Source: Cacajao melanocephalus
Taxonomy: Eukaryota; Chordata; Mammalia; Primates; Pitheciidae
Assembly (NCBI GenBank): GCA_963573385.1
Contig: CAUYLG010061854.1
Coordinates: forward strand, 1 to 64,000
Direction: 5' to 3'
DNA: 64,000 nt
Shown: in pieces, positions 55,308-64,000 of the stretch
Layout: each line of letters begins with the position of its first letter
Position numbering within the stretch: the first letter of the stretch is position 1
The notes under the pieces: model-generated
What the model saw: the letters and a program-made list of their open reading frames with translations, nothing else
Database searches by the model: none
Told to the model about the DNA's origin: nothing
Made by a program: the position numbers and the translations under genes

Positions 55308-55659
55308 TGATATGGTTTAATACTGTGTTCTCATGCAAATCTCAACTTGAATTGTACTCCCATAATTCTCAAGTGTGTAGGAGTGACTCAATGGGAAATA
55401 ATTTGTATCATGCTGGCAGTTTTCTCCACACTGTTTTTGTGGTAGTGAATAAGTCTCATGAGATCTGATGGCTTTATCAGGGGTTTCTGCTTTTGCATCT
55501 CTCTTTTTCTCTTGCTGCTGCCATGTAAGAAGTGTCTTTCACCTCCCACCATTATTCTGAGGCCTTCTCAGCCACGTCGAAGTATAAGTCCAATTAAAAC
55601 TCTTTTTCTTCCTAGTCTCGGGTGCGTCTTTATCAGCAGCATGAAAATGGACTAATACA
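55308..55659 (+). mobile_element. THE1 3' LTR
   Basis: 352 bp from TGATATGGTTTAATAC to CTAATACA. Many substitutions against the 5' LTR. The TSD CTCAC follows at 55660-55664 and precedes the 5' LTR at 53378-53382. Confidence 0.95.
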
Positions 55660-55664
55660 CTCAC

Positions 55665-55799
55665 TCACTATCACAAGAACAGCACCAAAGAGGGAATCCA
55701 CCTCATGATCCAATCTCTTCCCACCAGTCCCCACCTCCAACATTGGGGATTATAATTTGACATGAGGTTTGGGTGGGGACACAGACTCAAACCATATCA
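55665..55799 (-). mobile_element. MaLR LTR, second part
   Basis: Continuation of 53135-53382 after the THE1 insertion; the two pieces join at the duplicated CTCAC. Confidence 0.92.
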
Positions 55800-55949
55800 G
55801 CACCTCAGCGTAAGTGTCAGCTACATGGAGAGGCCTTTCATAAATCATCCATTTTGGGGCTATAAAACCCAGTCTGTATTTATAAATAAAATTGAGATCC
55901 AGGAAGAGGACAGATCAATGGGGTGGATGGGGGTTGGGGGGTGGATGCT

Positions 55950-56270
55950 CAAAAAAGGCTTTTCTGAAATTATATTGAGGAAAGACCATGTGGATATCTG
56001 GACAATGAACCTTCAAGGTAAAGAGAATAGCTCTGTAAAGGCCATGAGGCAAGATTTGATGTGTCAAAGAGGCCATGATGGCTGGAGGTGAGTGAGCAAG
56101 GAGGAGGAAGGCAGGGCATAAATCAGACAGTAGCAGACCAGATCGTGGGCTTGTAGGTAGAGGACTCATAGGCCATGGTAAGGATTTTGGATTTTACACA
56201 GAGAGTGACAGTAAGCCCTTAGATGGTTGTGATGAGAGGCATTATACAATCAAGTATATATTTGTTTAAA
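55950..56270 (-). mobile_element. L2
   Basis: Inverse L2: AAAGGCTTTTCTGAAATTATATTG, GTAAAGGCCATGAGGCAAG, GAGGTGAGTGAGCAAGGAGG, ATAGGCCATGGTAAGGATTTTGG and GATGAGAGGCATTATACAATC in order. Confidence 0.82.
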
Positions 56271-56499
56271 AATAACTGAACAGATAAATGAACAAAAATG
56301 GCAAAGAAATTAGTCCTGAGACACAGGGCTGTGATGATATCTCCTATAGACATGAACATGTCTCCTATAGACATGACAAATCCTTTTGTCAGCATCCATA
56401 TAATACAGCACAGGGGAACTCCGAGACTCAAACAGTGTTGAACTGATTCTTGAAGGGTGGCTGTCAGTCATCTGCAGAGACCCCTACTAATTCTGCCTA

Positions 56500-56695
56500 T
56501 GCCCTACCCCTGCTTTACTTCTTTCTTATAACTTTTATTTTCCAGTATTCCACTTTTTGGTCGATTTATTTCTGTCTTCTTTCACTAGAATAGTAGATCT
56601 TGAGGGCAGACAGTTTTGTCTGCTTTTTTCTTGAGTGTCTAGAACAGTGTAAGTGTTCAATGGAGAGTTGCTGAGAAAATGAATAAAGAGATGCT
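56500..56695 (+). mobile_element. L2 3' end
   Basis: TTCACTAGAATAGTAGATCTTGAGGGCAGACAG, TGAGTGTCTAGAACAGTGTAAGTG and TTCAATGGAG resemble the L2 3' terminus. Confidence 0.78.
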
Positions 56696-56699
56696 GGAG

Positions 56700-57579
56700 G
56701 AGTGTGGCCATGAGTATCTCATTGTACCTGGGGCCACAACCTGAGTGCCATGTGATGCCATCTCCTCTCCCAAACTCACCCTGCACACCACACTGTGGCT
56801 CAGAGAACAGTAGCAATGCCTCCCTTCCTTCCCCTTCCATGAAGCTCTATGTCTCCTCTACAGGAATTACTCAGTAGGAAGTTTCCCTGTGAGAAAAAAA
56901 GGAGATTCTTCTTTCTTTCATGGTCGAAGAAAACACACTGAGAAACCTCCAGTAGTTGAAAAGAGACTTTTATTCATTGTTATAAAAAATAAAAATTATT
57001 GTGTACCTTGAGATCCAGGAGAGCAGCATATATTCGTGATTTTCAAATCCCTAAAACAAATGGCAGCTTGGACAATTCCATAAGTACCTTACTTTCTCAA
57101 CATGTTTTCTGTTTAGGATATTTTTTTTTTCAGGCTACCAACATATGGCTAAGATTTATCTTGTTGAGTAGATCATCTGCTTTTAAATGAAATACACAAT
57201 ACCAGTAAGCAATTTCCTGCTTTTACGAAAAGAGAAAGATTAGAAAGTGCTTATGCCTCAAAAGTGCACTCATAATTATTGTTCAAGATTATTTGACTGA
57301 AAGAATGAAAAAGAAAAAAAAATCTGTCTCCCCAGGGTAGGTGGATATATATAAAATAGACAAGTTTAGAAGCATAGTCTCAAAATTTGGGATACATGTT
57401 TCAAATTTATACTAGTTTCAAGGTCATTCATAAACTGTAAAGTCATATTTGTTGCCAGGGGAGATTATAAATGTCACAGAGAGTAGTAACACATGCACAT
57501 ACTGATGGAACCAAATTGCTTCAATGTTTTCATCTTTGCACAATGCTTTGAATTGTAAATTTAAAAAATATATATATAT
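56700..57579. other. unclassified DNA
   Basis: No recognised repeat or gene. A short (TA)n run lies at about 57568-57583. Confidence 0.5.
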
Positions 57580-57752
57580 ATGTATAATTGGCAATAGAAG
57601 AAAACAAGCTGGAGTTAGCAATGACATATAACTGAGAATGATTAAACACAAAATATAGTTTCTTCTTGAAAGAAGAAAAATATGCTACTACTTGTGACAT
57701 TAACATTTATGTTTTGGATAATTATAGTTGATGTTTGATAAAGCTTGATATC
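57580..57752 (+). repeat. ~170-bp dispersed direct duplication, copy 1
   Basis: Aligns with 60414-60583 at about 87% identity by eye (core GTTAGCAATGACATATAACTGAGAATGA onwards to AAAGCTTGATATC). Flanks outside the block do not match. I recognise no repeat family. Confidence 0.92.
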
Positions 57753-57953
57753 ATGGGAAAATAGGGCAAAACATCCCTGTCAATTCTCATTTTCTGTGCT
57801 ATATATTATTTTTTACACTTGGCAAAGGGGTAGAAAAGAGGTAGACAAACAGAAAGACACACTGAGCTGTTTATTCCCTGTGATTTCATGTATTATGGAA
57901 AGAAAATTTCAAATTGCAGATTGAGCTGAGATTATCCCAGAAGACACTCTGGT

Positions 57954-58125
57954 TCAGTGCTTCTTAAATATTAATGTTCTTAAGAATCACATGGGGATTT
58001 TGTGAAAATACAAATTCTGATTCAATAGTTACAGGATGTTTCTTGGGATTCTTCATTCCATGCATGTCCCAGGAAAAGACGACAAAGCTCATCAGAGAAT
58101 CATACTTTGTAAGTACCGAGCTCTG
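57954..58125 (+). mobile_element. MER5A-like hAT fossil
   Basis: CAGTGCTTCTTAAATATTAATG, AAGAATCACATGGGGATTTTG and AAAATACAAATTCTGATTCAATAG match the MER5A order; the 3' half is decayed. Confidence 0.75.
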
Positions 58126-58714
58126 GCCCCTCACCCAATGTAAACCTATAAATATGTGACTATTACAAAGAAAAAACTACTTCCAAAAATAAATATAACC
58201 TATTTCAAACCAAAAGAAATGTTTCTGTATCATCTAATGTTGTTTATTATTTGCGTCAAAGTTTAATTCTGATTGTGAAATCAAAGAATAATAAAAAAAG
58301 ACTGTATTTGAACATAGGAGCCTTACTTCATTATATTCCAAAATTTCATGCTAGGTCTAAAATCATATTATTGGTGACATACTGTTAAAATACTGGCTTT
58401 ATCATATAACCATAAACAAAATTATGTAATTAGTAATACATCTCAGAAAAGTTTTCTGAAAATGCCTATTAATATAAATGTCATAATCTGAATTTTTATT
58501 CTTTTAAACTCTGGATAGTTCATTTTATGTTTGTTCAAATTTAAGTTAAAGAGAAAACTGGGATTGGGGAGAGTTGCTAAGACTCTTCTAGTCCAGGAGA
58601 GAGGTGACGATGGCTTCTGTTAGCTACTGGCAGTGAGCAGTGGAGAAATGGAAGGGCCAGGAGCCAAATCAATAGGCTTTACGTCTGTGCTATTACAGAC
58701 AATTTCACTTCCTT
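58126..58714. other. unclassified DNA
   Basis: AT-rich, with no repeat that I can name. Confidence 0.5.
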
Positions 58715-61150
58715 TATGAGGCTAGCTAGTTATCTCAATGCTATTTATTGAATAAACTATTTGTCTGCCATTAATTTGAAATGCTACTTTTATCATATAC
58801 CTTATGACAAAATTATCCCACATATACTTGATTTATCTCTTATATCTGGCCCTTTCTATTGATTTCCCCATTCTGAGGCAGTACCACACTGCTTTATTGC
58901 TACATACCACATTACTATATTTTAAATTTTCCCCATGCCTACTCTTCCAGATGAACTTTAGAATCAAGTAACAAAATTCCAAGCATTTTGGTGGGAGTTT
59001 GAGTGGTATTACATTGTGTATTTAAATTAATTTAGTAGAATCAGCATCTTTTTAAGAATTTCAAATGAAGAATAGAAGATGTCCATATTTTCATTCAAAT
59101 TGTATTTTATACTTTTTAGAAAAGTCTGTGGTTTATACATATGTGTATTGCATAATTTATTTAAAGTATTTTTTCTTGGAAATTGTCATTTTATAATTAT
59201 TGTAGATGACATACCTTTTTCCTTCATTTCCCTCTATCTGGTGGTTGTTGGCATCACGGAGGCTTTTACATTATCTTGCACATGATTAGATAATTTGGCA
59301 ATTTGGTTTACCAAGCTCTCTTATTGCTTCTATTGGTTTTTCAGTTAATTTCTTGGCATCTCTAGGTTGCACAGTATATGACAATATCATTTAGAGACAT
59401 TCATGTATTATGTTTTCTTTTCTAGTGCATACACATTGTATTTACTTCTCTAACTTCTAACTCCTTTAACATTTCTGTGACAATATTAAATAACAGAGGT
59501 AGTAGCAAGTATCTGTGTCTTTCTAATTCATGACTTTAGTAGAATACCTTTATGGCTCACTGTAAAGCATTTTGCAAACCATGAGATATATATCATAATT
59601 ATACATTAAGGAGCATTTAATATAATGACCACTTTAAACATAGTATCATTTTAGTGTATAAAAATATAAATAATGCCCTCTTTTGTTTATGATTTTTTAA
59701 AAGGAATCATAGTTGAGTTTTAGAAAACCTGTTTTAGTACCCACCGATAAGATTATTTACCTACTTTTCTGACTTCTAAAAATAACTAATCATATTAACA
59801 GATACTGGATGTTGTTGAACTACTCCTTAATTCCAAGAATGATTCCACTAGGTCATGTACAAAAATGTTAAATATATTATTATATTAACCATTTGGGGAG
59901 TACGACGTATTTTTGCATCAATATTCAAATTTGGCTTTTTTAATTATTATTTTGTTTTACTGGGGTGTTTTATTTGCACAGATTACAGAAAGATTTGTTT
60001 TTTAATTCTATATTATCTCTATCAGATTCCAGTGTATGTGTAATTTTCACTTTGCAAAATAATTGAAAGGATTTCTTTTTTCTGAAATCAGGTACAGTTT
60101 AAGTACCAATGTTTCTGTTTCTACTCGTGTTTTGAAAGAATACATCCTTGAAATCATTTTGATTGGAAATATTATTCAAGGATCTCTTGAAAACTTTCTC
60201 AAAATATTTTCTAGTTATTTTGTGTTTTGAAACTGTTTCTCTTCTTGTGTCAAATTACATAATTTATATTTTATCAACAATATCAGTTTATATTAGATTT
60301 TATTCATTAGTTGAGAAAATTATGAGTTTTTAATTTCTAAAATTTTTCTATCTTTCATGATTTAATTTTCTTGTTATTGTCTATTTTGTTTTTCTCTTTA
60401 TTTGGATTATCAAATGTATTGGTAATGGAAGAAAATTGGCCGTAGTTAGCAATGACATATAACTGAGAATGACTAAATGCAAAATATAGTTTCTCCTTGA
60501 AAGAAGAAAAATATACTAATTCTTGTGACACTAACATTTGTGTTTAGGGTAACTATAGCTGATGCTTGATAAAGCTTGATATCTTGCTGTGGTTACTGCT
60601 GCTGTTTTCCAAGAACCATACCTGGGGAATTTCTGTTTGATTCTACCTTCCCCTTTTATTTCAAAATTCATTAATATTCTTATTAAATCATTCCTATTGC
60701 TTTCCTCACATATATTTTGGTGATCTTTCCCAGTTTCTTGGGTTGGATGCTTACTTAACTGATTTTAATTATTTCGTATTTGGTGGAGAAGCTATTCAAG
60801 ATACCTGCCATTCTGTGTACATCCCTGATTTCATCTCCTACTATCATTTTGTGTGTATTTGACTCATACAAAATTAGTCATACTTTAACTAGATTTAAAT
60901 ATGACTCATCCACATAGCATGCATTGTAGTTGGACTTTGTTTCTTTAATAGACCTGACACCATCTTTTAAAAATTTCATTCTATCATTATGTTATTTTCT
61001 GATCAATATTTTTAATAATTGTGCTTGGCTTTATTTCCCTCATTCCTTTAATTCTTATGCTTGTGTGCTTGTTTTTGTGCTCCCTCTGATCCTCTTATAA
61101 TGTATTGTGTGCTATATGGTCTATGTGCTTTTCCCTAAATAATTTGGAGG
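58715..61150 (-). mobile_element. old L1M, ORF2 region, minus strand
   Basis: Inverse ORF2 sequence of an old mammalian L1: CTATTTATTGAATAAAC, AGGCAGTACCACACTGCTTTATTGC, AGATGAACTTTAGAATCA, GTATCTGTGTCTTTC and AATGATTCCACTAGGTCATG appear in the expected reverse order. Heavily decayed. The 170-bp block at 60414-60583 interrupts it. Confidence 0.78.
60414..60583 (+). repeat. ~170-bp dispersed direct duplication, copy 2
   Basis: Partner of 57580-57752, same orientation, starting 2.83 kb downstream and lying inside the L1M. Confidence 0.92.
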
Positions 61151-61234
61151 GCATAGTCTTTTAAATATTATATCAATTAATACCTATCAGACTTCTTAAG
61201 GCTAATTAGAATTAACATATAATATTAGTGCTAT

Positions 61235-61618
61235 GGTAGATATTACCAGTGTTCACCAAAGAAACATTTTCTATTCTTCCCTGAATAAGAGAAGCTGTGC
61301 TTCCCTAAGACCGTATAGTTAAATGAGCCCTCAGATTAGTCCTGGGCAATAAAATGTGAGGAGAAGTGACTGCGTCATTGCAGGTGAATGCACTGAAAAA
61401 TTTGTGCCACACCCCATTCTCTCTCCCTCTCTTGAAGCACCTGCGACTTTCCAGAAGGTGGAGCCTCAGTCTTCCTGGGACCTTTTAGTTCAGAGCTCCA
61501 GTTTGCAACTTGACAGCATACATGAGTAAGAAATAAACCATGGTTGCTGTTAACTCATGGACATTTTAGAGTTAAAGTGGTACCACAACAAATCCTAGTC
61601 TACTGTGCCTGATCCAGA
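61235..61618 (+). mobile_element. MLT1-like LTR
   Basis: GGGCAATAAAATGTGAGGAGAAGTGACTG, ACTTTCCAGAAGGTGGAGCC, ACATGAGTAAGAAATAAACCATGG and AAAGTGGTACCACAACAAATCC are in the order of an old MaLR-type LTR. Confidence 0.6.
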
Positions 61619-61707
61619 TAGAAAAGAGATTACAAGCACATGCAGTGCAACCTAAAATTAATGCTAAAATAGTGGGCAATGGCTGAAAATAAACATGTTG
61701 ATTACAG

Positions 61708-61940
61708 GAAAGACAGTGTAATAGTAAAAGTACAGGCTTTGACATCAACCTTGAGGCTGATTAATAAATTGTATGAGTTTGGCTATTTTCTTAACCTCTG
61801 GATGTTTATGTTATTCTTATTTGTAAGACGGGGTTAATAACTACCCTGGAGAATGTGTTGGAAGATTATTAAACCAAAATAATATCTGTTAAGCACTTGG
61901 AGTCTAGTTGGTCCCAGTGAAAATAGGTATAATAATTATT
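61708..61940 (+). mobile_element. MIR, nearly full length
   Basis: AGTGTAATAGTAAAAGTACAGGC, GGCTATTTTCTTAACCTCTGG, TAAGACGGGGTTAATAACTACC and TGTTAAGCACTTGGAGTC match the MIR order. Confidence 0.87.
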
Positions 61941-62429
61941 GTGAGTTTCTTTTAATTATTCAAAGTATATTACAAAACAAAGCATTACTAAGCTAATCAA
62001 ATCTTATGAATATTAATGGAATTTGTCAGATAAAGTCAATAAAACTACTGGCCCAACTCTCATTTTTTTAATAATTCATTCCATGTCCACAGAAAAATCC
62101 CCAAACTCTGCTGTTCTTCAAAGAAACCATATTCTCACATATACAATATATTAAATTCTCTTTGTGGACATAATCGGAACTTGAAATTTGAATTCTTTAG
62201 GTATTTTCTCAGGAAATGAGTACCTATGTGATAAACATAAAATACAAGACCTATTTTAAAATATAAAATTAGAAACTTCTGTTTCCTTTCCTCAATATTG
62301 AATAACTTAATGAAGATATTAAAAGAGAGAAAAGTGTTTTGATATTCCTAGCTGACATGGCTAAATGTCTTTACTGTTTTCTTCTTCATTTATTTTCCTT
62401 CTGTTTAAAAAAAAAAAAAAACAACAAAA
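61941..62429. other. unclassified DNA
   Basis: AT-rich with no named repeat. An A-run is at 62407-62421. Confidence 0.5.
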
Positions 62430-62675
62430 AACTTAAGACCTTAGGTACATGTGCAGGTTAGTTACACGGGTAAACATGTGTCATGGAGGTGTGTTGTGCA
62501 GATTATTTGTTCACTCCCTCCTCCCACCCTACCCTCTGATGGCCCCAATGTGTGTTGTTCCCCTCTATGTGTTCACGTGTTGTCATCAGTTAGCTTGTAC
62601 TTATGAGTGAGAACATGCAGCATCTGGTTTTTTGTTTCCACATTAGTTTGCTAAGAAGAATGGCCTCCAGCTCCA
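62430..62675 (-). mobile_element. L1 3' end fragment
   Basis: Inverse L1 3' UTR and ORF2 end: AGGTACATGTGCAGGTTAG, CATGTGTCATGGAGG, GAGTGAGAACATGCAG and AAGAATGGCCTCCAGCTCCATC. Confidence 0.95.
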
Positions 62676-62784
62676 TCTAATTATTTTTTAATTACTGAGA
62701 ATTTTATTATATTTTAGTCACACTTTGGAAGCAATTGAGTGAATTTTTATTTGTTTATAAATTAGAAATACATGGGTGTAAGTG

Positions 62785-62850
62785 TAAATATATATACATT
62801 TACATGTGTGTATACATACATATGTGTATGTGTGCATGTTTGTATAAAAC
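62785..62850. repeat. (TA)n/(TG)n microsatellite
   Basis: TATATATACA followed by ACATACATATGTGTATGTGTG; alternating purine-pyrimidine. Confidence 0.88.
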
Positions 62851-64000
62851 AAGATTTTTTTTCCTTTCATCATTGACAGGGAAATCTTTAAAATATGATT
62901 ATCTACTGTGGTCCCTTATTTCTCCTTTATCAAACAGGGCTTTTTAATAGTTTGACCAATAACAAAACTTAGACAATTTCTGAAGGGTATATATTAACTC
63001 GTATACTCACTCACAGTACAGTTTGGAAAATTTAAGTATTTATCTGACAAAAATAACAAAACTAACTCAATGTTTTAGAAGTTCCTTAAAGCAAAAATGA
63101 AAACCACTGAATATAGGTTTTACAAATATTTTTGCTAAATCTTTTCATAAATGTTTGTCTAATTAAAATATTTAGATATCATTTTCTATATATTTTTTAC
63201 TTCTAATATCAGAAATAGAATCACACTCAACAACTTCACTGGTTAAATTACTTCAGGAATATCAACTTGATTTTAGAAATGTGATTCAAAATATATTCAC
63301 CTAAATTTAAAATCCAAACATATTAAGGAAAAATAAGGTGGCAATATAAAGGTAATGAATATTGCCTGTTTAATTTGGGAAACCAGATGCTGTTATCACA
63401 TCAACTTGAATTTTTTTTTCCATTTTAAAAATGCATCCCAGAAATAGGTCAAGGAAAAAAAAAAGCACCCACATGATAAAATGGAAAAAAATGTAATTAT
63501 GACTATGGCAACAGGATAGCAATATTTTGCCAAGGAATTTTTTTTTTTAATTCAGATATGCCAGTTCCAAAGAATACACTCCAGATGGCAAAGCCATGGT
63601 TTATGTGGGTGATTTTATCTTTACTACCCAAAAGAATCTTGCAGGCTGCCGTTCTGAAGCTTACATCTGCTATGAATGAAAGTGATTAGGATTTGAAGTT
63701 GTAGCTCTCTTGCTATCGGTTCCTACCTGGTTGCCTGTCTCTGGCAACCTGGAAGTCAGTTACATTTCCTCATGATGACTCACAACAAATGTGTTTCTCA
63801 CCTATGAAAGATAGTCAGTTATTAGTCAAGGAGTTGAAAGTGATCATAAACTCAAGCTTCCGTGTTAGGCTTCCTGATGGTAGCCCTGGTAATGGATGTT
63901 CCTAAGGGATAAAGGTAGAGATCACACAAAACAACCTGAACAAAGACATCTCCTGGAGATGGGAAATGGGTATATTTGTTTACTTGTTTGTTTTAATGTA
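62851..64000. other. unclassified DNA to the window end
   Basis: No repeat or gene recognised. 63550-63960 is less AT-rich and carries GGTTGCC / GGCAACC (63729-63735, 63743-63749) and a TGACTCA motif near 63776, which might mark a regulatory element. Confidence 0.45.

Overview
The window is ordinary mammalian, specifically anthropoid-primate (most likely human), nuclear DNA. The evidence is ten dimeric or monomeric Alu copies, primate-age L1 copies (one a twin-primed insertion), a THE1 provirus and several MaLR LTRs, set on an older layer of L2, MIR, MER5-like, MLT1-like and L1M/HAL1 fossils. The sequence is AT-rich. I found no protein-coding gene, convincing exon, tRNA, rRNA, CRISPR array or operon. 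Every ORF with a recognisable product lies inside an L1 and is broken. The window reads as intergenic or deep intronic, and I see no sign of a new gene system.

Layout. 1-8600: the 3' end of one L1, then a second L1 with an intact-looking 5' end but most of ORF2 missing (Alu inside), two MaLR LTRs, an old L1M ORF1 fossil, an MLT-like LTR, a short L1 tail and an L2. 8600-20260: mostly unclassified AT-rich DNA with scattered Alu, MaLR, hAT-like, MLT1-like, MIR and unnamed LTR copies. 20348-25903: an Alu and then a nearly complete minus-strand L1 with its own monomeric Alu. 25930-33000: an L1M/HAL1 remnant, MIRs, an Alu and an unnamed LTR. 33114-36160: a deep nest in which an LTR is split by a Tigger-like DNA transposon, itself split by a second LTR, an Alu and an L1 tail. 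36700-39831: an Alu, an L2 split by a 300-bp insert, and a 5'-inverted L1. 41446-44055: an Alu and a GC-rich ERV1-type LTR with a 70-bp tandem array. 47060-56700: L2, MIR and MaLR copies, including a complete THE1 provirus inserted in an older MaLR LTR. 57580-62680: a MER5A-like copy, a long old L1M on the minus strand, an MLT1-like LTR, a MIR and an L1 tail.

There is no gene network to describe. The history can be read from target-site duplications (TSDs) and nesting. The observations most worth checking are a 170-bp dispersed duplication (57580 and 60414) whose second copy interrupts an L1M, the Tigger nest, the THE1-in-MaLR nest, the odd 5' end of the minus-strand L1, and a post-insertion 65-bp tandem duplication in an LTR. 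Family names come from memory of consensus sequences and need RepeatMasker confirmation. Boundaries without a stated TSD are approximate.
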